Shown in pieces: positions 17,296-24,042 of a stretch of 41,726 nucleotides of DNA (its first letter is position 1; each line of letters begins with the position of its first letter). The notes under the pieces are model-generated. The model ran no database searches. It was not told the origin of the DNA and was given only the letters and a program-made list of their open reading frames with translations. The DNA is taken from NCBI GenBank assembly GCA_947632625.1, contig CANRPZ010000001.1, forward strand, positions 1-41,726. The letters run 5' to 3'. The position numbers were made by a program, and so were the translations under genes. The DNA is from an uncultured Bacilli bacterium (lineage in GTDB: Bacteria; Bacillota_I; Bacilli_A; RF39; UBA660).

Positions 17296-18035
17296 CAGCC
17301 CATATCCCTCCTTAAAGCACTTATTACTTGATACAAAATAGTAGCTATAGTTACTAATATGAAAATAAGAAGCAAAGAGTAGTGAACATCCAAAGTAATA
17401 TTTTCAAATCGAGGATTTAATAAGTAATACCCAAAAAAGAACTTAAAATGCGTTGCAATTTCAAAAGAAATAGGATAAATAACCAAAGATAAGGCAATTA
17501 AACAAGCCAAAATGAACGAAAATAAAGGATGAATTAAGTTCCATAAGTAATATAAAATTAGCGAAAGCACAGAACTAATTAGTATAAAACGACAAAAATG
17601 GTATATAAAATAAATTAAAATATTAATTCCATTAATAGACATATTAATAGAAAAATCACCTATATATTTAAAAAATAGCGGAATACAATTCATCATAAAA
17701 GATAATAAAATAACTATGCCATTAGTAATAAAAATGATTATAGACATTTCAGCAATGTAACTTTTTTTACTTTTATGACGTATAATCACCGAATAATTTT
17801 TTTTATATAAATCACAAATATTTAAAGTATTAACAAATAAACACAAAAGTAGTATAGCATTAAACCAAGAACTATTATAAATACTATATATTCCATAAAA
17901 AAAACCTGTTTGATTTGCGATATCCATCACACCATAAAAACTATTGATTATTAATATTAAAAAAATTCCCTTAAATTTATAGCTATTAAAACTATTAATT
18001 ACAAAACTCATTTTATCTTTCAGTTTTCTTATCAT
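17295..18035 (-). CDS. Element cargo: membrane protein B (ABC permease-like)
   Basis: A 246-residue membrane protein with about six hydrophobic segments and a cytoplasmic basic start (MIRKLKDKMSFVINSFNSYK). I start at 18035 because TTGGAG lies seven bases before this ATG; the longer frame would run far into the ATPase gene. It overlaps the ATPase end by 23 bp. Size and context fit an ABC-2 type permease subunit. The substrate is not known; the secreted protein upstream is one candidate. Confidence 0.72.
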   Translation of the reverse strand: MIRKLKDKMSFVINSFNSYKFKGIFLILIINSFYGVMDIANQTGFFYGIYSIYNSSWFNAILLLCLFVNTLNICDLYKKNYSVIIRHKSKKSYIAEMSIIIFITNGIVILLSFMMNCIPLFFKYIGDFSINMSINGINILIYFIYHFCRFILISSVLSLILYYLWNLIHPLFSFILACLIALSLVIYPISFEIATHFKFFFGYYLLNPRFENITLDVHYSLLLIFILVTIATILYQVISALRRDMG

Positions 18036-18666
18036 TATATTTCTCCAATTTACCATCTTTAAATTTATAAACCTCATCACATAAATACTCTATATCCTCT
18101 TTAATATGAGAAGCAATAATAATTGTTTTGCCCTTTTTCTTTTCCTCCCTTAAATAATCTCTAAACTTTTTAGCAGTTTCGTCCTCAATACCATTTAAAG
18201 GCTCATCAAAAATAAGAACACTAGGATTTTCCATAATAACTTGAGCAAGACCTAATTTTTGTTTCATTCCTAACGAATACTTTCCATATTTTTTATCTTT
18301 TTCGGCATCAATATTAACAATCTTCATAGCGTCTATAATATCGTCATCTGAAATTTTATTTTGAATACTTGCTAATAATTTTAAATTTTCAAAACCTGTT
18401 AATTCTGGAATAAAATCAGGAGATTCAATTAAAGCTCTAGTATTTGGAGAAAAATTATTTTTATTATTATAATTCACACCATCAAAAAGTACACTACCCT
18501 CACTTGGAAAATAAAATCCACAAATGATTTTTAATAGTACACTTTTTCCTGATCCATTAGGACCAATCAATCCATAAATTTTTCCACTGTTAAAAGTTAT
18601 TGTAATATTTTTTAGAATATCAATCCCTTTAAAACTTTTTGATAAATTTTTTACCTCAATTTTCAT
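18013..18666 (-). CDS. Element cargo: ABC transporter ATPase
   Basis: A 217-residue ABC ATPase. The Walker A is GPNGSGKS, the signature is YSLGMKQKLGLAQ, the Walker B is VLIFDEPLNG, and the switch His is in IIASHIKED. It resembles ATPases of ABC-2 exporters for bacteriocins, antibiotics or self-protection. The ATG at 18666 follows AGTGAGG and lies 9 bp after the previous stop. Neighbours on both sides are membrane proteins, which fits an exporter or immunity complex. The motifs are intact, so it should be active. Confidence 0.93.
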   Translation of the reverse strand: MKIEVKNLSKSFKGIDILKNITITFNSGKIYGLIGPNGSGKSVLLKIICGFYFPSEGSVLFDGVNYNNKNNFSPNTRALIESPDFIPELTGFENLKLLASIQNKISDDDIIDAMKIVNIDAEKDKKYGKYSLGMKQKLGLAQVIMENPSVLIFDEPLNGIEDETAKKFRDYLREEKKKGKTIIIASHIKEDIEYLCDEVYKFKDGKLEKYNDKKTER

Positions 18667-18674
18667 ATCATACC

Positions 18675-19565
18675 TCACTTAATCATTTCACAATCCATAA
18701 TTGTTTTTTCTTTATTCTTATAACAGCAGTATACAATAAAAGTTGATATAGCTGCATATAAAAATCCAACAATTAAAAATGGTCCAATTCCAAATACATA
18801 TTTATAGGAATAAATATCATAAATATTTAAAATTGATTGAATTTGAATATGCAAAACTTTATAAAAAATAGTTGTAATCACCGCTTCGTTAATGATTTCA
18901 ATTCCAATAAAAGTTAAATAAGCCTCTATAATTGCAACTATCAAACTTTTATTTTTTTTAACATAAAGTAATCCTAAATTAGCATAGAAAATACTAAAGA
19001 ATACTAAATTTAGTAAATAGCTTATAAAAAACAAACCAAAATTTTTTAAGTATATCTCATCAAACGTAGAATAAGAATTTGCTAATGCAAATGAATAATC
19101 AAAATTTCCTTTTGATAAAAAACAAGAAATCATAAATACAATAATCATTAAAAAAGGTAAAATCCAAATACATTTATATGCGTTTTTAAAAAGGTGTTTT
19201 AAATAATTTGAATAATTATTCCGTAGTAAATAATTTTTTAAATAAGAATTTTTCATTTCTTTTGCTATGCACCATATAGCAGGAATAAGAATAAAAAGTG
19301 GTCCAAATCCACATAATATACTTAAAGAACCATCAACTACAATACTAAAAAATATCGTATATGCATCTACTGGAGGTGATTCCCATTCTAAAATAGTACT
19401 ACAATTTGACTTTACAGAGGGATTTTGTATGCATTCATTTTTTGCATTTGAAAAATATTTTTCAATTTTGTAGCGATTAACTGCATAAGAAATACCTCCA
19501 CTTAAGGCAATAACTAATAAAATTAAAAAAGAAATAATAATGGCTCGATTTTTCAAATATTTCAT
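18675..19565 (-). CDS. Element cargo: membrane protein A (ABC-2 permease-like)
   Basis: A 296-residue membrane protein with about six segments. After the first (about residues 8-27) comes an outer loop of about 45 residues containing two cysteines (NECIQ and KSNCST), which might bond outside the cell. The layout of a first helix, an outer loop and a bundle of five helices fits ABC-2 permeases. It follows the secreted protein gene by about 50 bp, with AGGAG before the ATG, and leads into the ATPase. Confidence 0.75.
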   Translation of the reverse strand: MKYLKNRAIIISFLILLVIALSGGISYAVNRYKIEKYFSNAKNECIQNPSVKSNCSTILEWESPPVDAYTIFFSIVVDGSLSILCGFGPLFILIPAIWCIAKEMKNSYLKNYLLRNNYSNYLKHLFKNAYKCIWILPFLMIIVFMISCFLSKGNFDYSFALANSYSTFDEIYLKNFGLFFISYLLNLVFFSIFYANLGLLYVKKNKSLIVAIIEAYLTFIGIEIINEAVITTIFYKVLHIQIQSILNIYDIYSYKYVFGIGPFLIVGFLYAAISTFIVYCCYKNKEKTIMDCEMIK

Positions 19566-19583
19566 AATAAACTCCTAAATTAA

Positions 19584-20070
19584 TAGCAAAGGGAATAATT
19601 TATTTTTGCTAATTAAAGCATTCTATCGTCAATATACCAAGAACCAGAATGGCTAGCAGTAGTTACAGCTGACTTTTCTCTACGTAAAAGTAAAGTATAT
19701 TCATCACCGCTAAATATATTAATTGAATTGCTACCCCATGTTCCAGTTTCATTTTGTTTTACAGTTATAAAACTACTTTTTCCAGAATCACTAGATGTTT
19801 GTGCTTTTATATTTACTATAGCAGACGTTAAATTATCAACAGCTCCTGAACTATAATAGTATTGTGGACTATCAATTTCCTTTATATGAGTATAAGCTTC
19901 TACAGTATTTCCAAAAGTAGGTAAAGTAATTCCTACTATTGATTGATACCCTTTATTGTAAGCAAAAGAAGCTAATGCTGAAAAAACGCAAGATACAGAA
20001 AATGCTAAAATTGTATACTTTAAATATTTCATATAATTATACCACCTCACTTAATACATTCCCTTTGCTA
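19584..20070. repeat. 13-bp inverted repeat around the secreted protein gene
   Basis: TAGCAAAGGGAAT at 19584-19596 and its exact reverse complement at 20058-20070 flank the secreted protein gene. In the mRNA they lie before that gene's ribosome site and before the ribosome site of the next gene, so they could pair across the gene. They may also mark a movable cassette. Confidence 0.55.
19613..20032 (-). CDS. Element cargo: small secreted protein of unknown family
   Basis: A 139-residue protein with a classical signal peptide (MKYLKYTILAFSVSCVFSAL, likely cut after residue 24, ASFA). The mature part of about 115 residues has no cysteine, is rich in Ser, Thr and Tyr and predicted mostly beta, with TVKQNETGTWGSNSINIF and a C-terminal ASHSGSWYID. 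I start at 20032 with GAGGTGG upstream; a longer GTG frame would translate the ribosome site. It is the first gene of the transporter operon. Lack of cysteine excludes a lanthipeptide. A bacteriocin, toxin or coat-associated protein is possible; I do not recognise the family. Confidence 0.72.
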   Translation of the reverse strand: MKYLKYTILAFSVSCVFSALASFAYNKGYQSIVGITLPTFGNTVEAYTHIKEIDSPQYYYSSGAVDNLTSAIVNIKAQTSSDSGKSSFITVKQNETGTWGSNSINIFSGDEYTLLLRREKSAVTTASHSGSWYIDDRML

Positions 20071-20083
20071 TCCTCATAATAAC

Positions 20084-20112
20084 ATAGTAAAACAATAAAT
20101 TTTACTTGTAAA
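20084..20112 (-). promoter_or_regulatory. Promoter of the element cargo operon
   Basis: TTTACA (20107-20112) and TACTAT (20084-20089) on the minus strand are 17 bp apart and lie about 50 bp before the secreted protein gene. This is a fair vegetative-type promoter, so the cargo could be expressed while the element is integrated. Confidence 0.5.
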
Positions 20113-20154
20113 GTCTAAAAAGTCCTTTAAATTGTTCGAAATTACATTTTGCTA

Positions 20155-20181
20155 TAAAAAAAATCCTTAAATTGGATTTTT
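20155..20181 (-). terminator. Terminator at the right end of the element
   Basis: On the minus strand AAAATCC, a short loop and GGATTTT are followed by T. Transcripts entering from the spoVD 5' segment should stop here, before the cargo promoter. The stem is flanked by A and T runs, so it may work in both directions. Confidence 0.6.
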
Positions 20182-20202
20182 AGACATAATTTAAGCCATT
20201 TT

Positions 20203-20230
20203 AGTCTCTCTTGCTAAAATTCTAGGTTAC
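20203..20230. other. Right attachment junction (arm plus core)
   Basis: Arm AGTCTCTCTTGC (20203-20214), 10-bp spacer, then core GGTTAC (20225-20230). Bases right of the core belong to spoVD. The arm mirrors the left junction arm perfectly, including spacing. Confidence 0.88.
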
Positions 20231-21272
20231 AAGAGTTTTCTACAACTTGTAAAAAGGTTTCTGCTCCATGCCCTCCTGCTTTCCAACATTTAATTCGGGC
20301 ATTTTCAACAGCAATAGATCCACTATCATAGTAATTATCTTTAAATAGATTAATCGTTTGCTCTTGTAAAGAAGCTGCAAGCGTAATAACTTTAAAAGTT
20401 GATCCAGGTTCATAAGTCATCCAAATAGGCAAATTTCGGTTAATAACCTCTACAGAAGCTGTTTGGTAATGATTAGGATTAAAATTAGGACGACTTGCCA
20501 TTGCTAAAATTTCTCCAGTTTTAGGGTTCATTGCCAAAATAAGAGCTTGATCTGGATTATATTTTGTCATAACATTATCGAGTTCATTTTCTATAGAAAG
20601 TTGTAAATCGATATCAATAGTTAAATCCACATTAATACCATTTTGGGGTTCTTCATAAATTTCAGTTAAGGAAAGACGATTCCCCTTGCCATCCGAAAAA
20701 TATTTAATAGCTCCATCTTCTCCTGTTAAATACGCATCATAATTTAACTCAATTCCTGAAAGCCCTTGATTGTCAATTCCAACATACCCTAAAACATGAG
20801 ATAAAACATTATCATAAGGGTAATATCTTTTGCTTTCTTTTACTAAATATACTCCGTCATAACCTAGATTGTTTATTTGTTCTGCAACATCATAAGAAAG
20901 TTGCCTTCCTTCTGGGTGTACTCTTTCAATGGATGTTTTTTTTGCCACATGGCGATACATTTCTTCATAAGATACGTTTAATATTTCGGCAAGTTTTGTA
21001 GCAACCTCTTCTTTATTTATAATTTGATTAGGAATTAATACTAATGAGGTAGTGGTTAAGTTCGTTGCTAAAACTTTACCATTACGATCCCTAATTTCTC
21101 CCCTATCCGCTGTTATAGGTAATTTACGACTCCACAAAGATTCAGCCAAGGAATTTAATTGATCATATTTAAAGACTTGTATATAAAAGACTCGAAAAAC
21201 AATGATAAACAAAAGTATAATAACAGCAACTAAAATGAATCTTATACGACTATGAATCGTATTAAAAAACAT
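20214..21272 (-). pseudogene. spoVD: spoVD, 5' segment (interrupted after the SxN motif)
   Basis: The N-terminal part of SpoVD: cytoplasmic tip, membrane segment (about residues 11-30), class B dimerisation domain, then the transpeptidase domain with active-site EPGSTFK. It ends at NSCN (residues 346-349), followed by three element-encoded residues and a TAG at 20214-20216. Cys329 and Cys348 are 19 residues apart (CWKAGGHG...NSC), as in the StoA-controlled cysteine pair of Bacillus SpoVD, which supports this identity over a vegetative PBP. AAGGGGTG precedes the ATG. A terminator upstream isolates it from the previous gene. Without excision the product lacks the KTG motif and cannot be a transpeptidase. 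Confidence 0.94.
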
Positions 21273-21316
21273 AAAACAGCACCCCTTTTTATAATTTTAT
21301 TTTTTTTTGGTGCATT

Positions 21317-21357
21317 TATTAATAAAAAAATGAAACAACTATTCCTCTATTGTTTCA
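21317..21357 (-). terminator. Intrinsic terminator before spoVD
   Basis: ATGAAACAA and TTGTTTCAT form a nine-pair stem on the minus strand, followed by seven T. It overlaps the last codons of the DUF1292-like gene. It implies that spoVD has its own promoter, as expected for a sporulation gene, but I could not identify a sigma-E site with confidence. Confidence 0.75.
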
Positions 21358-21626
21358 TTTGCTTCTTTAAATAAATCAAAAAAGATTTTAGATATTTCCT
21401 TTAGTTCATCAGCTTCGACTATTTTTTCAATCGTTTCATTGCCTTCACTAACGACTAATTTTCCAATCATCTGATTTTGCTCTATTAAATTTTCTTCTTT
21501 ATCGACCTCAATTAAATAAAGATAAGTGCATTCATTATAAAGAACTAAATTTGCTACAACATAATCGTGATCTTTTCCTTCTTCATCCTCAATTGTTACA
21601 ATTTTATATTGCTCTATTTTTTCCAT
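21339..21626 (-). CDS. DUF1292-like small protein
   Basis: A 95-residue acidic protein. Its pattern (YKIVTIEDEEGKDHDYVVANLVLYNECTYLYLIEVDKEE) resembles the DUF1292 family of small Bacillota proteins of unknown function. It overlaps the end of the 786-residue gene by one base and ends within a terminator, so these two form the tail of the division transcript. It is not normally found in this place. Confidence 0.6.
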   Translation of the reverse strand: MEKIEQYKIVTIEDEEGKDHDYVVANLVLYNECTYLYLIEVDKEENLIEQNQMIGKLVVSEGNETIEKIVEADELKEISKIFFDLFKEANETIEE

Positions 21627-23986
21627 TAACGCCCTTTCCTCTCTATAGTATCATTTATAAAATGACTTTCACTTTCATTAAAGAATCCTTCATAACCATT
21701 TGAATTTGAATTTTCCATTCTACCAACATAACCTATTTGTTTAGCACCATTATTTTCTAATGCTGCCTTTTTGGCATTGGCATCTAAATCATTTTCAAAT
21801 ATCGTTATCTTTTCACCATTATAAAGATAAACAATCCCTCCAACGGTTCTTACATTTAAAGCATCAAAATAAGTAGGTACACCATTTTTTTCGCTTGCCA
21901 TATCATATTGATTACTATAAATTATACCTTCCGTTGTAAAAGTATCCCCAAAATCATGATACTCTTCTTTTTCCGGCGTAGGATTTGAAATCAAAATATC
22001 TTCTTTACGATTAACTAAATTTTGTTGAGCGATAGCACTTGATTGTTTTTCAGAATCCGAATTTAATAATTTGTTTATATTTTGTGCAAATTCATCATTG
22101 CTCGTATTTAAATTTTCCAAAGAAGAATTGCGATTTTCAGAATCTAAATCAAAAACCGCTGTTTTATTTTCATCTATTGAAACACGATAATCTTTTGCAA
22201 TCTCTTCATCATTTTCTTCGTTAATTTGTAAAGAATTATCCGGAAGAATAGAAGAGGTACGTAAAGCATTCAATCCTAAAATAGAAATTCCTACAACAGC
22301 CGTAGAAAGAGCCCCAATTAAAACTTTTTTACGAGTAGCTTCTTTTACATTTTTTACTTTTAAGACATGCTTTTTATCCTTTGGAATTTTATTTAAACTG
22401 CTTTTAATTTTTAAATAGGTATCTTCTAAAATATTTGTTTTTTCTTTATTTGTAAATGCGGCATTTAATTTTTCCATTAATACATTAAACACGTTTTTCT
22501 TCTCTTCATCAGAATATCTTGAATCTTTTATAAATTCATCGGGATTTAAAGCAGCGGACATAAATACTTTTTCTAACGTACTACCAATAAAAGTAGATTT
22601 TAAAGCCACTTTTAGATTAGCAAAAACAGCCAATTTTTTGCCTTTATTAAATGCATATAATTTTTTACGTAGTTTCTTTTCTTCTTCATCTCTTAATGCT
22701 AAACCATCATTTTGCTTTAACTTTTCAATTTCTTTATAAATTTTTAAAGTTGTATCCTCTATAGTTTCGACATCAAGATAGCAATCGATAAATTCAAAAT
22801 CATGCATGGCAGAAAATTCTTTAAGACGTGCTTGATATTTTTTATATTTCATAAAAACGATATTAAAGCGATCCAAATCCTTTTTTAAAATATAAAGTGG
22901 CTCTTTATTATAAGAAGCAACAGCTATTACATCTTTCGAATTACCATGTTGTTTTGCTTCACGTACTAAAGAGAACAATCTTTCTTCAGCATATAAAAAA
23001 TCTTCATAGATATGGGCATACTCTTCTGCCAGGTTTTCTGTTTCTTCTAAAGAGTCAGCATTCGAAATTTCTTTATTGTATTTTTCCATATAAGAATTTA
23101 ATTTATTTTGATACAAAATCCATCTAGATTTATATTTTGAAGAAATTCGCTTTGTCGTTTTCCTATATTTTACAGCAACCTTTTTTCCCGAAGCTTTTTC
23201 AATATTAGCTAAAATACCTTTAATATAAAGAATTTTATCCGTAAGGTTTACAAGGGATTTCAAATATTGTTCATCAATTACAAGTGTTTTTTCCTCTACA
23301 ACAATTGGTTCATGTTTATCCGTTTGTTCTTTACTAAATAAATGATTAAGCGCATCCAAAGTTTCATTTCCTATATCTTGTAAGCTTTGAGCATCAATAG
23401 GTTCATAACCTTCTAAAGAAACCTCACGAATACGATTTGTAGCTTGACCAAGAGTTTCAATACGTTCATAAGCTTCCATCATTTCTTTTGGTCCTTGAAG
23501 ATTTTTTAAGTTTTCCGTTAATTTTGTAAATTTACGACTTGCCTTTTCTTTATGGTTTGCTAAAGGATTTACAATACGTACAAAATTATCGTTTAATTCA
23601 TTATACAAAGTTTCTCGTTTATGCATAACTTGTGAATTAAAGAAAATCAATTTTCGAACATCTTCCCATTCGCTTTTGATCTCGGCTTTTTCTACAAAAC
23701 CAATAACATGATGATAATGCAAAAGATGATTAATAACTGGTACAAGCAATAAAAGAAAATCGTTTTCCTTTTCTAAAGAATTGACTAAATGGCTTCTAAA
23801 AGAATCATGTTCAAGAGAATCATAGATAGAGGTATATTCTTGTAAAAGATTTTCTACTTGTAAAACAAACTGATTAAAGTCCGAAATATCCTCCATTTTT
23901 AGAGTATTTTTTAGGATACTTTCTTCAAGTGCATTTATTTTCGCTTCGAATTGGTTTAGTCTTTCATTATAATTATCCATGTCCAT
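21626..23986 (-). CDS. Large coiled-coil membrane protein of unknown function
   Basis: A 786-residue protein between pbpB and spoVD. Residues 1 to about 540 are charged, helical and probably cytoplasmic, with several coiled-coil stretches. One membrane segment follows (about 555-575, VLIGALSTAVVGISILGLNAL) after a basic patch. The remaining 200 residues should be outside: an Asn/Ser/Glu-rich linker and a small C-terminal region (FDALNVRTVGGIVYLYNGEKITIF). AGAGGTGG precedes the ATG. I recognise no domain. Position within the division cluster suggests envelope or divisome work, but this is inference only. Confidence 0.75.
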   Translation of the reverse strand: MDMDNYNERLNQFEAKINALEESILKNTLKMEDISDFNQFVLQVENLLQEYTSIYDSLEHDSFRSHLVNSLEKENDFLLLLVPVINHLLHYHHVIGFVEKAEIKSEWEDVRKLIFFNSQVMHKRETLYNELNDNFVRIVNPLANHKEKASRKFTKLTENLKNLQGPKEMMEAYERIETLGQATNRIREVSLEGYEPIDAQSLQDIGNETLDALNHLFSKEQTDKHEPIVVEEKTLVIDEQYLKSLVNLTDKILYIKGILANIEKASGKKVAVKYRKTTKRISSKYKSRWILYQNKLNSYMEKYNKEISNADSLEETENLAEEYAHIYEDFLYAEERLFSLVREAKQHGNSKDVIAVASYNKEPLYILKKDLDRFNIVFMKYKKYQARLKEFSAMHDFEFIDCYLDVETIEDTTLKIYKEIEKLKQNDGLALRDEEEKKLRKKLYAFNKGKKLAVFANLKVALKSTFIGSTLEKVFMSAALNPDEFIKDSRYSDEEKKNVFNVLMEKLNAAFTNKEKTNILEDTYLKIKSSLNKIPKDKKHVLKVKNVKEATRKKVLIGALSTAVVGISILGLNALRTSSILPDNSLQINEENDEEIAKDYRVSIDENKTAVFDLDSENRNSSLENLNTSNDEFAQNINKLLNSDSEKQSSAIAQQNLVNRKEDILISNPTPEKEEYHDFGDTFTTEGIIYSNQYDMASEKNGVPTYFDALNVRTVGGIVYLYNGEKITIFENDLDANAKKAALENNGAKQIGYVGRMENSNSNGYEGFFNESESHFINDTIERKGR

Positions 23987-24042
23987 ACTTTTCCACCTCT
24001 TTAATATCTTTTATTATACCTTAACTAAAAGAAAACTGCAAA

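Larger units (their letters stand above)
14717..20230. mobile_element. 5.5-kb serine-recombinase element inserted in spoVD
   Basis: An integrated element of 5,508 bp bounded by direct copies of GGTTAC (14717-14722 and 20225-20230). It carries, in minus-strand order from right to left: a small secreted protein, a membrane protein, an ABC ATPase, two more membrane proteins, a 61-residue protein and a large serine recombinase next to the left end. It has no phage structural, replication or conjugation genes, so it may be a minimal sporulation-type intervening element or a phage remnant with cargo. Its ends carry inverted 12-bp arms. Excision would rebuild spoVD exactly. That it excises during sporulation is inferred from skin- and SPbeta-like precedents. 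Confidence 0.92.

Noticed and set aside
14763..20032. Element as an intact prophage or conjugative element
   Set aside because: No capsid, tail, lysis, replication or mobilisation genes are visible in 5.5 kb.
19613..20032. Secreted protein as a lantibiotic or lactococcin 972
   Set aside because: The mature part has no cysteine, and the resemblance to lactococcin 972 is limited to general Gly/Ser/Trp content; the usual DUF1430 partner is absent.
13857..21272. The two spoVD pieces as two independent genes
   Set aside because: The 3' piece has no ribosome site at its first ATG, the frame runs through the junction into SxN-PGF, and each piece alone lacks a needed catalytic motif.
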